Source of the DNA: an uncultured Porphyromonadaceae bacterium
Lineage (GTDB): Bacteria; Bacteroidota; Bacteroidia; Bacteroidales; Muribaculaceae
Reading direction: 5' to 3'
Length of the DNA stretch: 40,005 nt
Assembly (NCBI GenBank): GCA_947175295.1
Contig: CAMWMK010000026.1
Location: 1-40,005, forward strand
The position numbers were made by a program, and so were the translations under genes. The notes under the pieces were generated by a model, which saw only the letters and a program-made list of their open reading frames with translations, had not been told where the DNA came from and did no database searches. Below, piece after piece: positions 8,184 to 17,072 of the stretch; the first letter of the stretch is position 1; each line of letters begins with the position of its first letter.

Positions 8184-9893
8184 ATGAAATTCGAAATAAC
8201 TGGCATAACAAGACTGACGGAGAGTGTCTTCGAAATGACCCTCCGTGGCGACTGCTCGGCATTCACCATGCCGGGGCAGTTCGTTGAGATTTCAATACCG
8301 GGTCTTTATCTGCGCCGCCCCATCTCGGTGTGCGACATCGAAGGAAACAGACTCACACTCGTTTTCAAGACCGTAGGAAAGGGTACGGAGGCCATGGCAG
8401 AGATGACGCCCGGCACGGAACTCGACCTACTGACAGGACTCGGAAATGGTTTCGACACGACACGCTGCAAGGAGACCGCTCTCCTTGCCGGAGGAGGCGT
8501 AGGCGTGCCGCCGCTCTATCTTCTCGCCCGCAAGCTATTGGCCGACGGAAAGAAGGTGAAGGTAGCGCTCGGATTCAATACTGCCGAAGAGATCTTCTAC
8601 GCCGATAGATTCCGCGAACTCGGAGCGGAGGTGGAAGTGGCTACCGTAGACGGCACAGCCGGAACGAAAGGATTCGTGACGGATGCCATCCGCAAGCCTG
8701 AGATGCAGGGATTCGACTTCTGGTATGCCTGCGGACCCCTACCGATGCTTTCGGCCCTCGGCCGCGAACTCGACTGCGAAAAGGGAGAAGTGAGCATGGA
8801 GGAAAGGATGGGATGCGGATTCGGCGCATGCATGGGCTGCACCATCGACACTCCGTGGGGACCGAAACGTGTATGTAAGGATGGTCCGGTGTTCGATGCC
8901 GTGCTTATGAAGCATTTCAAAGGCAACGGCACCCCTGCCCCTACCCTGCCGAGGGAAAGGAACCTTGAAGGGGAACCTGACACCGCCACAGAGCTCTGCG
9001 GCGTAAGGATGAAGAATCCGGTGGTGCCCGCCAGCGGCACTTTCGGCTTCGGACAGGAATTCGCCGAGCTCTACGATCTGAACGAACTCGGAGGTATCTC
9101 TATCAAAGGCACGACTCTCAATCCACGCTTCGGCAACATCACACCGCGCATCGCGGAGACTCCCGACGGCATGATCAACAGCGTCGGCCTCCAGAATCCG
9201 GGAGCCGACACCGTCTACAGCCACGAGGTGCCTGAGTTGCGCAAGCTCTATTCCGGATGCGTCATAGCCAACGTGAGCGGCTTCTCTATAGAGGAATACG
9301 TGGAAGCCTGCAAAAAGGCCGACGCCTGCGACGGAGTCGACATAATCGAAGTCAATGTAAGCTGCCCCAATGTGCACAACGGGGGCATGGCCTTCGGCAC
9401 ATCGGCCGAACAGGCAGCGGAAGTGACACGCGCAGTTAAGGCCGCTGTAAAGAAACCGGTCTTCATCAAGCTCTCCCCAAACGTGACAGACATAGTATCC
9501 ATAGCCAAGGCATGCGAAGCAGCCGGAGCGGACGGCCTGACTCTGATCAACACCCTGCTGGGCATGCGCATCAACATCAACACCGGAGCTCCAGTGATAG
9601 CCAACCGGATGGGTGGCTTCTCAGGTCCGGCTGTGTTCCCGGTAGCCTTAAGGATGGTCTACCAGGTGGCGCAGGCTGTGAGCGTTCCGGTGATGGGATG
9701 CGGCGGTGTCTCCACGGCCGAAGACGTAGTGGAGATGATGATGGCCGGAGCAACCGCCGTTCAGGTAGGCTCGGCCAACCTCGTAGACCCGCTGGCCTGC
9801 AAGAAAATAGCCGACGAGCTGCCGAATGTATTGAAAAAACTTAAAATCAACAACATAACAGACATAATAGGAATATCATGGCGAAAGATGTGA
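8184..9893 (+). CDS. pyrKD: Fused dihydroorotate dehydrogenase B: PyrK electron-transfer plus PyrD catalytic domains
   Basis: This 569-residue protein joins the two subunits of NAD-dependent dihydroorotate dehydrogenase B, which oxidises dihydroorotate to orotate. Residues 1-250 are PyrK: FAD-binding RRPISVCD (44-51), a glycine-rich NAD site GGGVGVPP (103-110), and a [2Fe-2S] cluster from C211, C216, C219 and C231. A proline- and charge-rich linker (about 250-268) leads to PyrD (about 269-569), with the FMN and substrate segment SIKGTT (K308), and NVSCPN carrying the class 1B catalytic cysteine C394. In characterised systems these are separate adjacent genes forming a heterotetramer. There is no frame break: one continuous frame spans both domains. 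It overlaps pyrF by 16 bases. The gene symbol is descriptive of the fusion. Confidence 0.93.
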   Translation: MKFEITGITRLTESVFEMTLRGDCSAFTMPGQFVEISIPGLYLRRPISVCDIEGNRLTLVFKTVGKGTEAMAEMTPGTELDLLTGLGNGFDTTRCKETALLAGGGVGVPPLYLLARKLLADGKKVKVALGFNTAEEIFYADRFRELGAEVEVATVDGTAGTKGFVTDAIRKPEMQGFDFWYACGPLPMLSALGRELDCEKGEVSMEERMGCGFGACMGCTIDTPWGPKRVCKDGPVFDAVLMKHFKGNGTPAPTLPRERNLEGEPDTATELCGVRMKNPVVPASGTFGFGQEFAELYDLNELGGISIKGTTLNPRFGNITPRIAETPDGMINSVGLQNPGADTVYSHEVPELRKLYSGCVIANVSGFSIEEYVEACKKADACDGVDIIEVNVSCPNVHNGGMAFGTSAEQAAEVTRAVKAAVKKPVFIKLSPNVTDIVSIAKACEAAGADGLTLINTLLGMRININTGAPVIANRMGGFSGPAVFPVALRMVYQVAQAVSVPVMGCGGVSTAEDVVEMMMAGATAVQVGSANLVDPLACKKIADELPNVLKKLKINNITDIIGISWRKM

Positions 9894-10585
9894 TCATAGC
9901 GTGCGACTTCCCTTCGATGGAAGCGACACTTGAATTCCTTGACCGCTTCGGCGATACGAAGCCCTACGTCAAGATAGGCATGGAGCTCTTCTATGCCGCC
10001 GGTCCGGAAATCATAAAGGAAATCAAGAAGAGGGGACATAAGATCTTCCTCGACCTGAAGCTCTGCGACATCCCCAACACGGTGAAGAGCGCGATGTCGG
10101 TGCTCTCACACCTTGACGTAGACATGACCAACCTCCACGCCTTCGGCGGCCACAAGATGATGGAGGCGGCCATCGAGGGCCTTACACGCCCCGACGGTAC
10201 ACGCCCTCTGCTGATAGCAGTGACTATGCTTACCTCTACAAGCAAAGAGCTCATGAACGAAGACCTCCTTATTCCCGGCGAAGTAGACGCAGTAGTAGCA
10301 AGCTACGCAAAGAACGCCCAGATGTCGGGACTCGACGGAGTGGTATGCTCTCCGCGTGAGGCATCGATTGTGAAACTGGCATGCGGCGATAAGTTCGTCA
10401 CCGTAACTCCCGGCATCCGTTTCGCCGATTCCGCCGCCGACGACCAGGTGCGCGTGATGACTCCTGCCAAGGCCCGCGAGATAGGCTCCGACTATATCGT
10501 GGTGGGCCGCCCCATCACGAAAGCGGAAGATCCACTCGCGGCCTACGAGAGATGCTGCCGTGAATTTCTTGGCACGGAAGCTTAA
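9878..10585 (+). CDS. pyrF: Orotidine 5'-phosphate decarboxylase, short form
   Basis: PyrF decarboxylates OMP to UMP, the last step of the pathway. The 235-residue protein is a TIM-barrel decarboxylase with the charged catalytic set D59-x-K61-x-x-D64 in [11 protein letters not shown], plus D10 and K32. The common histidine before the final aspartate is cysteine here (C63), a variant outside the catalytic charges. The C-terminal phosphate-binding segment VTPGIRFAD and VVGRPI are present. The length and sequence are the short Bacillus-type form; Bacteroides, as I recall, typically have a longer form of about 270 residues. Its ATG lies inside the end of pyrKD, so translation is probably coupled. 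Confidence 0.95.
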   Translation: MAKDVIIACDFPSMEATLEFLDRFGDTKPYVKIGMELFYAAGPEIIKEIKKRGHKIFLDLKLCDIPNTVKSAMSVLSHLDVDMTNLHAFGGHKMMEAAIEGLTRPDGTRPLLIAVTMLTSTSKELMNEDLLIPGEVDAVVASYAKNAQMSGLDGVVCSPREASIVKLACGDKFVTVTPGIRFADSAADDQVRVMTPAKAREIGSDYIVVGRPITKAEDPLAAYERCCREFLGTEA

Positions 10586-10617
10586 TTCAAAATTCTAAAT
10601 TCAATATTCTTAATTAG

Positions 10618-11250
10618 ATGGAGAAGAAAATAGCTAAAGACCTTCTGAGTGTGGGCGCGGTGTTCCTGCGTCCGGAGGAACTCTTCACATGGGCATCCGG
10701 CATCAAGAGCCCGATGTATTGCGACAACCGCCTCACCCTTTCATACCCTGCAGTGCGCAAGGACATCGAGGAAGGCCTCGCTGAACTCATAAAGAAATAC
10801 TACCCCGAAGCTGAATCGCTGATGGGCACATCCACAGCCGGCATCGCGCACGCCGCCATCACGGCCTGGCTTCTCGATAAGCCGATGGGCTATGTGCGCG
10901 GCGGAGCCAAGGACCACGGTCGCGGCAACCGCATCGAAGGCAAATGCGAGCCCGGCACGAAGGTGGTGGTAGTGGAAGACCTCATCTCCACCGGCGGCAG
11001 CTGCATCGAAGTGGTGGAGGCTCTCCGCGAAGAAGGGGCTGAAGTGCTCGGTATCGTCAGCATCTTCACCTACGGAATGAAGAAGGCAACAGACCGCCTG
11101 GCGGCAGCAAACGTAACCAACCACTCCCTTTCCAACCTCGACACCCTCGTGGAAGTAGCCGCTGAAGAAGGCTACATCGAACCGGTGTGGAAAAACAGGA
11201 TACTCAAATTCCGCGACAATCCGAGCGATACATCCTGGATGGAAGCCTAA
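10618..11250 (+). CDS. pyrE: Orotate phosphoribosyltransferase
   Basis: PyrE adds ribose 5-phosphate from PRPP to orotate to form OMP. The 210-residue protein has the type I phosphoribosyltransferase PRPP-binding motif [13 protein letters not shown] (residues 116-128, with E120 and D121) and an N-terminal hood with [11 protein letters not shown] that contacts orotate. The 32-base gap after pyrF holds only short AT-rich repeats (AATTCTAAATTC type) and no recognisable promoter, so co-transcription is expected. The N-terminal sequence resembles Bacillus-type PyrE. The start ATG has no obvious Shine-Dalgarno site. Confidence 0.95.
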   Translation: MEKKIAKDLLSVGAVFLRPEELFTWASGIKSPMYCDNRLTLSYPAVRKDIEEGLAELIKKYYPEAESLMGTSTAGIAHAAITAWLLDKPMGYVRGGAKDHGRGNRIEGKCEPGTKVVVVEDLISTGGSCIEVVEALREEGAEVLGIVSIFTYGMKKATDRLAAANVTNHSLSNLDTLVEVAAEEGYIEPVWKNRILKFRDNPSDTSWMEA

Positions 11251-11287
11251 TCAGTTTAATGTGTTTATTAAGAAGTTTAGTTTAGGG

Positions 11288-12367
11288 ATGAAACATCTGA
11301 TAGACCCCACCGACCTGACGGTGGAAGAAACCCGGGAAATCATCGACCTTGCCCTCGACATCATCGCCCACCGCGAGAAATACTCCGAGAAGTGTAAGGG
11401 AAAGAAACTGGCCACGCTTTTCTACGAGCCCTCCACACGCACACGCCTCAGCTTCACTGCCGCAATGATGGAGCTCGGAGGCAACGTGCTCGGATTCGCG
11501 GATGCGGCCAGCAGTTCGGTGAGCAAAGGCGAGACAGTGCGCGATACGATCCGCGTAGTAGAGAACTTCGCCGACATCATCGCCATGCGCCACCACATAG
11601 AGGGAGCGCAGCTTGCAGGAACAGAAGTGAGCCGAGTGCCCATCATCAACGCCGGCGACGGCAGCCATGCCCACCCGACGCAGACACTGACCGACCTGCT
11701 CACCATCACCCGCGAGCTCGGACGACTCGACGACCTGACCATCGGCTTCTGCGGCGACCTCCGGTTCGGACGCACGGTGCATAGCCTCATCAAGGCCATG
11801 TCGCGCCAGAAAGGCATCAGGATAGTGCTCATAGCTCCGCCTCAGCTCCGCCTGCCCGACTATATCAAGCAGGATGTATGCGACCGTCTCGGTCTTGAAT
11901 ATAAAGAAGTGGACACCCTTGAGGAAGCAATGCCGGAACTCGACGTGCTCTATATGACGCGCGTGCAGAAAGAAAGATTTCTTGACGAGGATGAATACGA
12001 GGCAGTGAAGGATTCATTCGTGCTCGACAGCGAGAAGATGAAGCTCGCTAAGGAAAAGATGGCGGTGCTCCATCCCCTTCCCCGCGTCAACGAAATACTC
12101 GAGGAAGTAGACGCCGACCCGAGAGCGGCTTATTTCCGCCAGGTGGAAAACGGTAAATTCGTGCGTATGGCTCTCATCTCGAGCCTTCTTGACTGGAAAG
12201 ACGATCCGAGCCACACGATGCCCATGCAGGAGGAGGTAGACGTGCCTGACAATCTACGGTGTGAGAACAAGAAATGCATCACCCGCAACGAGAAATCGCC
12301 GCGCCGCGCATACAGGTCGGCCGACGGCTCACTGCGCTGCCGCTACTGCGACCACAAATTCAAATAA
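11288..12367 (+). CDS. pyrB: Aspartate carbamoyltransferase with C-terminal PyrI-like zinc domain
   Basis: PyrB condenses carbamoyl phosphate and aspartate to carbamoyl-aspartate. From ATG 11288 it has 359 residues: a carbamoyl phosphate domain with STRTR (49-53) and K80 of the SKGE loop, an aspartate domain ending in LHPLPRVNE and later segments, then from about 310 a linker and a four-cysteine domain, C325-x4-C330 and C351-x2-C354. This pattern matches the zinc domain of PyrI, the regulatory chain, where it forms the contact with PyrB. The N-terminal nucleotide-binding domain of PyrI is absent and no pyrI is in the window. The frame is open from 11261, but the nine extra residues come from an intergenic-repeat-like TTTAGTTTAGGG stretch, so I prefer 11288. 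It is the last pyr gene, whereas Bacillus has it first. Confidence 0.93.
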   Translation: MKHLIDPTDLTVEETREIIDLALDIIAHREKYSEKCKGKKLATLFYEPSTRTRLSFTAAMMELGGNVLGFADAASSSVSKGETVRDTIRVVENFADIIAMRHHIEGAQLAGTEVSRVPIINAGDGSHAHPTQTLTDLLTITRELGRLDDLTIGFCGDLRFGRTVHSLIKAMSRQKGIRIVLIAPPQLRLPDYIKQDVCDRLGLEYKEVDTLEEAMPELDVLYMTRVQKERFLDEDEYEAVKDSFVLDSEKMKLAKEKMAVLHPLPRVNEILEEVDADPRAAYFRQVENGKFVRMALISSLLDWKDDPSHTMPMQEEVDVPDNLRCENKKCITRNEKSPRRAYRSADGSLRCRYCDHKFK

Positions 12368-12375
12368 TCCCTATA

Positions 12376-12405
12376 GCCCGAAGGCGAGTGAAACCGCCTT
12401 CGGGC
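12376..12405. other. Stable hairpin between pyrB and the amidotransferase gene
   Basis: GCCCGAAGGCG (12376-12386) and CGCCTTCGGGC (12395-12405) pair perfectly over eleven bases with an eight-base loop, starting nine bases after the pyrB stop. No T tract follows, so it may stabilise or partly terminate the pyr transcript rather than be a strong intrinsic terminator. Confidence 0.6.
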
Positions 12406-12445
12406 GCAAAGTAAAATAGAATTCTACAGTAAAAAACAAGGTAAA

Positions 12446-12453
12446 GAAGGAGG
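12446..12453 (+). promoter_or_regulatory. Strong Shine-Dalgarno site deciding a TTG start
   Basis: GAAGGAGG ends seven to eight bases before TTG at 12461. It is the main reason for accepting the TTG as start codon, together with the protein alignment: the peptide MEPLKHECG matches the expected N-terminus of the long PurF family. Confidence 0.7.
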
Positions 12454-12460
12454 AACGATT

Positions 12461-14359
12461 TTGGAACCACTGAAACACGAATGCGGCATCGCCATGATCC
12501 GGCTGCGCAAGCCCATAGGCTACTACAAAGAGAAGTACGGAAGCTACGCCTACGCGCTCAATAAACTCTATCTGCTGATGGAGAAACAGCACAACCGCGG
12601 TCAGGAAGGAGCGGGAGTAGGAGTAGTCAACCTCAAAGCAACTCCAGGGCACGAATACGTATGGAGGGAGAGGGAACTCGGAGCGCAGGCCATACAGGAG
12701 ATCTTCAACCGTATAGGGCGCAGGCTGCATGAAGCGGGTCTTGAAGACATGACTCCGGCTGAAGCCGCAACGGAGGCTCCGATGATCGGAGAAATATATC
12801 TGGGCCATCTACGCTACTCCACTACAGGCAAAAGTGGAATGGAATACGTGCATCCGTTTCTGCGCCGCAACAACTGGAGAAGCCGCAACCTCCTGATGTG
12901 TGGCAACTTCAACATGACAAACGTCGACACGCTTTTCGAATCGGTAGTGAGCAGAGGACAGCATCCGCGCCTCCACAGCGACACCATCATCCTGCTGGAA
13001 ATGCTCGGATATGCCCTTGACAAGGAGAACCATCGGCTCTACCGCAAGCACCGCGATATGGATCCGGAAAACTTCGTAGACAAAAACCTCGAGGAAATCA
13101 TCGAGGATGAGCTCGACATACGCAACGTCTTGAAGGCGACCGCTCCGGAATGGGATGGCGGATATGTGATCTGCGGCGCAACCGGATCGGGCAACGTGTT
13201 CGTATTCCGCGACCCGAACGGCATCAGGCCGGCCTACTACTATATCGACGATGAAATCATCATCGCTACAAGCGAACGCCCGCAGATACAGACCGTATTC
13301 GGAGTGCCTAAGGAAAGCATCCACGAACTTGAACCCGGTGAGGCACTTCTGATATCGATCGACGGGACTCCAAGCGTGGAGCGCATACTGCCACAGCAGT
13401 CAAACTCAAAATGCAGTTTCGAAAGAATCTACTTCTCACGTGGAAGCGACGCCGACATCTATAGGGAACGAAAGGAGCTCGGAAGGCTGCTCGTGCCTAA
13501 AGTAGTGGAAGCAGTGGAGGGCAATATCGAACGCACAGTCTTCTCATACATACCCAATACAGCGGAAGTGGCCTTTTACGGCCTTGTGGAAGGAGTGGAG
13601 GAATACCTCAACGCATATAAGACGGAGCGAATACTCGCCCTTCAGGCCGACGGCAAACTCAATCAGGAATCCATCAGGAAAGTGATGGAAGCGGAGGTAA
13701 GAATCGAGAAAGCCGCTATCAAAGACATCAAACTCCGCACATTCATAGCCGAGGGGGATGTGCGCAACGACCTGGCAGCCCACGTCTACGACATTTCCTA
13801 CGGCTGCCTTCGCGAGGGAGAAGACTCACTCGTAGTGATCGACGACTCCATAGTCAGGGGCACGACACTCCGGCAGTCGATCCTCAGCATGCTCTCGCGT
13901 CTTAATCCGAAGAAGATCGTTGTGGTCTCCTCCTCGCCGCAGGTGCGCTATCCCGACTATTACGGCATCGACATGAGCCGAATGGATGAGTTCATCGCAT
14001 TCAAGGCGGCCGTGAGCCTCCTGAAGGAACGTGGAATGGAATATATCCTCGCATCCACCTATGCGGCATGCCGCAAGGAAGTGGAGAAAAAACCGGATGA
14101 ACCGCTTAAGAACCAGGTGAAGAACATCTACGCGCCATTTACCGACGAGCAGATATCGCGCAGGATAGCTGAAATGGTGAAACCCCTCGACTTAGACGTG
14201 CAGATAGTCTATCAGACGGTAGATGGCCTCCACAAGGCATGTCCGAACCATCCCGGCGACTGGTATTTTTCCGGCGACTATCCTACCCGCGGAGGCATCA
14301 GGCGTGTGAATCAGGCCTACATCGACTGGTATGAAGGCAATACAGGAAAAAGGAACTGA
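12461..14359 (+). CDS. purF: Long-form amidophosphoribosyltransferase (PurF family)
   Basis: PurF converts PRPP and glutamine to phosphoribosylamine, the committed purine step. This 632-residue protein has an N-terminal Ntn glutaminase domain: candidate nucleophile C8 in HECGIAM after a seven-residue propeptide, HNRGQEGAG, and HLRYSTTG. A C-terminal phosphoribosyltransferase domain follows, with the PRPP motif VVIDDSIVRGTT (about 458-469). Typical PurF has about 470-505 residues; this one has insertions in the glutaminase domain (about 65-110) and between the domains (about 360-440). I recall such long forms from Bacteroidota, sometimes beside a canonical PurF, so a variant role is possible. 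It starts with TTG behind a strong Shine-Dalgarno site. It lies 93 bases after pyrB and 5 bases before a Crp-type regulator. Confidence 0.85.
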   Translation: MEPLKHECGIAMIRLRKPIGYYKEKYGSYAYALNKLYLLMEKQHNRGQEGAGVGVVNLKATPGHEYVWRERELGAQAIQEIFNRIGRRLHEAGLEDMTPAEAATEAPMIGEIYLGHLRYSTTGKSGMEYVHPFLRRNNWRSRNLLMCGNFNMTNVDTLFESVVSRGQHPRLHSDTIILLEMLGYALDKENHRLYRKHRDMDPENFVDKNLEEIIEDELDIRNVLKATAPEWDGGYVICGATGSGNVFVFRDPNGIRPAYYYIDDEIIIATSERPQIQTVFGVPKESIHELEPGEALLISIDGTPSVERILPQQSNSKCSFERIYFSRGSDADIYRERKELGRLLVPKVVEAVEGNIERTVFSYIPNTAEVAFYGLVEGVEEYLNAYKTERILALQADGKLNQESIRKVMEAEVRIEKAAIKDIKLRTFIAEGDVRNDLAAHVYDISYGCLREGEDSLVVIDDSIVRGTTLRQSILSMLSRLNPKKIVVVSSSPQVRYPDYYGIDMSRMDEFIAFKAAVSLLKERGMEYILASTYAACRKEVEKKPDEPLKNQVKNIYAPFTDEQISRRIAEMVKPLDLDVQIVYQTVDGLHKACPNHPGDWYFSGDYPTRGGIRRVNQAYIDWYEGNTGKRN

Positions 14360-14364
14360 AATAA

Positions 14365-14991
14365 ATGATCAACGACAAAGCAATCATAGACATCACTGAC
14401 ATAGAGGAAATGAAACGGCTTCTGAAGGAGGAAGTCGGTTTCCTTCCCTCCGGTCCCGGACTCGACCGGCTTCTGAGCCAGGCCGAATGGCTGCGTGTGG
14501 ATGCCAAATACGTAGTGATCGAGATGGGCAAGACATGTCCTGACGTATACATCCTCAGAGACGGAATCATACGCGTATGGGACTTCGACGGAGAAAAGGA
14601 GCGCACTTTCGGATTCGGACTTCCGGGCACCATCTTCGAATCGAAACATTCATTCGTGATGCATGGGCCTTCCTACTATCAGGTGGAGACATGCTGCCCG
14701 TCGGTCATACTCCGCATTCCCGAGCGCGAGTTCTGGAATGCGGTGAAGTCTGACCACAGCTTTGCCGTATTCATGCTCCATAACGCTTACGGTGAGCTAT
14801 ACAGCCACGAGTTTAAGGAGAGCACCGTCAACAACGGCACTGCCCGCCAGCGCTTCGAGGCCATGCTGAAATACAGGCCCGTCATCCTTGAGAAAGTGCC
14901 GCAGAAGATAATCGCGTCATATCTCGGAATAACCTCGGAATATTTCAGCGTATTGAAACGAAGGTGTCTCAAAGGGCATTCCTTACCATAA
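14365..14991 (+). CDS. Crp/Fnr-family transcriptional regulator
   Basis: The 208-residue protein has an N-terminal cyclic-nucleotide-binding-like beta-roll (about 30-125, including the PDVYILRDGIIRVW strand region) and a C-terminal helix-turn-helix (about 168-200, around KIIASYLGITSEYFSVLKRR). The canonical RxS phosphate-binding residues for cAMP are not evident, as is usual in Bacteroidota members, so the effector is unknown. The gene begins five bases after the amidotransferase stop and is almost certainly co-transcribed with it. That linkage suggests a link between nucleotide status and transcription, but no target is proven. A 7-2-7 palindrome lies just downstream at 15013-15028, of a kind a dimeric regulator could bind. 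Confidence 0.87.
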   Translation: MINDKAIIDITDIEEMKRLLKEEVGFLPSGPGLDRLLSQAEWLRVDAKYVVIEMGKTCPDVYILRDGIIRVWDFDGEKERTFGFGLPGTIFESKHSFVMHGPSYYQVETCCPSVILRIPEREFWNAVKSDHSFAVFMLHNAYGELYSHEFKESTVNNGTARQRFEAMLKYRPVILEKVPQKIIASYLGITSEYFSVLKRRCLKGHSLP

Positions 14992-15012
14992 AAAATACGT
15001 CATAACGAAATT

Positions 15013-15028
15013 CTTAAACCAGTTTAAG
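15013..15028. promoter_or_regulatory. Perfect 7-2-7 palindrome, candidate operator
   Basis: CTTAAAC (15013-15019), CA, GTTTAAG (15022-15028) is a perfect dyad that coincides with the -33 position of the promoter predicted at 15050. A dimeric regulator bound here would probably affect transcription of the secreted-protein gene. The adjacent Crp-type protein is a candidate. Confidence 0.45.
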
Positions 15029-15049
15029 CGAAAACGTGGAAAAAAGAAT

Positions 15050-15057
15050 TATTTTTG
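15050..15057 (+). promoter_or_regulatory. Promoter -7 box before the secreted-protein gene
   Basis: TATTTTTG fits TAnnTTTG. No TTTG occurs 20 bases upstream, where the palindrome at 15013-15028 lies, so activity may depend on a regulator. The leader of about 105 bases can form a nine-base-pair stem (15074-15082 with 15113-15121). Confidence 0.55.
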
Positions 15058-15166
15058 CGATTCAGAAAGAGAAGTTGATTAGACTTATTTCCTCACCGAG
15101 ATAGCGCAACGCCTAATCGACGCAAGACAAAGAATCCAAATAATAATTCCTCAAATCACCACGCTC

Positions 15167-16864
15167 ATGAAAAAAGCCCTACTCACAATCGCTGTGCTGA
15201 CCGCAGGCCTCACGGCCTCAGCGGCAGTAAAAGCAGTCAAGCAGGAAAACGCCGCCATCAAACCCGGCATACCAACGGCCAATGCGAAACGCATCGGAAC
15301 TCTCGAAAACCAGTCGAAAGTCATCCACAACGGCATGAAGCTTTCAAGAAGCGAAGACTTCAACGTCATAACGGAGGCTCCGGAGGGAAAACACGTAACT
15401 ATGCTCGGCAACTCCGAGACATTCTACATTTATTTTGACGACATCACTATGGACGAATCGTTTGGCATCGCCTACGACGGCGTATGGACTGAAAACGGCG
15501 ACGTCTATCTGAAGAACCCGATCAGCATGCTCGACTGGCCCACATATATCAAGGGACACGAAACGGAGACCGGAATCACGTTTGACTTTCCCCAACCGCT
15601 CTTCCTTGCGGAAAACGATAACGAAAACTATGAATTCTATATCGATGTGATCGACTACGTTTCGCTGAAACCATCGGAAGAAACACGAAGCATAACCTTT
15701 GAGAAGCTTGAAGACGGCAGCTACTCCATGATGGGAGAAGAGATGCTCGGAGTGACATACAACGGGACATGGCAAGGCTACGGCGAAATGCACATGAACC
15801 TTCGTCCCTTCGAGGCAACTCCTGTAGAAGTGCCGGAAGGAATCAAATATGACTATTCCTATGTGCTTGTCGACGAATTCAACGGTTGGGCCGGTCCGAT
15901 ACTCCGCACCATAGGCATAGGCGAGGCAGACGGAACGACTTATATAAGCGACTTAGCGGCCGGACTGCCGGGTGCCGTAATCACAGCTACTTTCGACAAG
16001 GAAAACAATACGCTCACTATTCCTTCCGACCAGTTCCTCGGTAAATTCTTCAACCATTACATGTTCCTCATGGTAGGAGCCGGCTACACATACTGGGATG
16101 ATTTCTGGGAAGAGGAAATGTTCAGTTTCGACGCTGTCAAGGAGCCCATGGTCCTTGACTTCGATAAGGAGTCAAAAACATTCCGTCCGCGACTGCTTGA
16201 AGACAAGGAATATGCCTACCTGATATTCAACTTCGGCAACACTGAGACCTATCCCTGCGAATACTATGCAGTAGACAAGATCTACTCACAAGGAGAAATC
16301 ACGGACTACACTCCCGTAAGACCGGACATCCTATTCGTCAACGATATCAGCATCTTTGACCCTGACTACACATATGCCGTTGAATTCAACGTATACAGCG
16401 ACAACGAGGCCGGCCAGATCCTCCCTGAAAGCAACATCTACTACAATGTCTTGATCAACGGCAAACCCTATACATTCACCGCAGAGGAATATCCCACGCT
16501 TCTTGACCAGGGAGTGACCGAACTGACTGACATACCCCTGTCCTTCAACGCAGAAAACGACATCTACGCCTACGGCTACAACCACGGCGTGGCCCTGAAA
16601 CTACAGGATGTGGAGACGATCGGCATCCGTGTGCTCTACATCAACGGAGAGACCCGCGCTGAAAGCGAAACCGTAACAGTCAACACTCTCGGCGAACCTG
16701 TAGACGGATCCGCAGTAGGAACCATCAACTCAGCCGTATCCGCCGAGACTGAATACTTCGACCTTACAGGCAGAAAGGTGTCTCCCTTCAATGCCAAGGG
16801 AATCATCGTAAAACGCAGCGTGAAGGCAGACGGAACAGTGCGCACCGAAAAGATCGTAAGATAA
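15167..16864 (+). CDS. Secreted protein of unknown function with Bacteroidota C-terminal tail
   Basis: I do not recognise a catalytic family. The 565-residue protein starts with a clear Sec signal peptide (KKALLTIAVLTAGLTASA, cleavage likely after residue 20). The body is acidic and rich in aromatic residues and beta-type segments, with recurring phrases such as FYIYFDDI and YAYLIFNFGN, suggesting extracellular beta domains. The C-terminus (about 525-565) contains EYFDLTGRKVSPF, then GIIVKRSV and DGTVRTEKIVR, a tail common in secreted Bacteroidales proteins and related in style to type IX sorting tails. It stands alone, with its own promoter region and a terminator at 16931. It is probably exported to the periplasm or surface. 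No binding or enzymatic function can be assigned. Confidence 0.8.
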   Translation: MKKALLTIAVLTAGLTASAAVKAVKQENAAIKPGIPTANAKRIGTLENQSKVIHNGMKLSRSEDFNVITEAPEGKHVTMLGNSETFYIYFDDITMDESFGIAYDGVWTENGDVYLKNPISMLDWPTYIKGHETETGITFDFPQPLFLAENDNENYEFYIDVIDYVSLKPSEETRSITFEKLEDGSYSMMGEEMLGVTYNGTWQGYGEMHMNLRPFEATPVEVPEGIKYDYSYVLVDEFNGWAGPILRTIGIGEADGTTYISDLAAGLPGAVITATFDKENNTLTIPSDQFLGKFFNHYMFLMVGAGYTYWDDFWEEEMFSFDAVKEPMVLDFDKESKTFRPRLLEDKEYAYLIFNFGNTETYPCEYYAVDKIYSQGEITDYTPVRPDILFVNDISIFDPDYTYAVEFNVYSDNEAGQILPESNIYYNVLINGKPYTFTAEEYPTLLDQGVTELTDIPLSFNAENDIYAYGYNHGVALKLQDVETIGIRVLYINGETRAESETVTVNTLGEPVDGSAVGTINSAVSAETEYFDLTGRKVSPFNAKGIIVKRSVKADGTVRTEKIVR

Positions 16865-16930
16865 AAACAATGACCATACGCTTCCCGAACGCAACATCAC
16901 TTCCGGAAGCATCATACACAAGCAATTACA

Positions 16931-16962
16931 TAAGGCCTCCCATCGCGGAGGCCTTACTTTTT
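16931..16962 (+). terminator. Intrinsic terminator after the secreted-protein gene
   Basis: TAAGGCCTCC (16931-16940) and GGAGGCCTTA (16947-16956) form a perfect ten-base-pair stem with a six-base loop, followed by CTTTTT. It closes the secreted-protein transcript. Confidence 0.85.
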
Positions 16963-17060
16963 GCAATCCCCGCCATAAGCCACTTCCCTCAATGCGTTAA
17001 ATAGACCAACATTATACTTTTTTTCTAATGCGAATTAATGAATTTTAAATATTTTTTTTG

Positions 17061-17068
17061 TAAATTTG
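17061..17068 (+). promoter_or_regulatory. Promoter -7 box immediately before the YitT-type gene
   Basis: TAAATTTG (17061-17068) fits TAnnTTTG, four bases before the ATG at 17073, so a transcript from it would be almost leaderless. No good TTTG lies 20 bases upstream. Moderate support only. Confidence 0.45.
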
Positions 17069-17072
17069 CATC

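Noticed and set aside
12376..12405. Intrinsic terminator after pyrB
   Set aside because: The stem is perfect but no T tract follows, so it is listed only as a hairpin.
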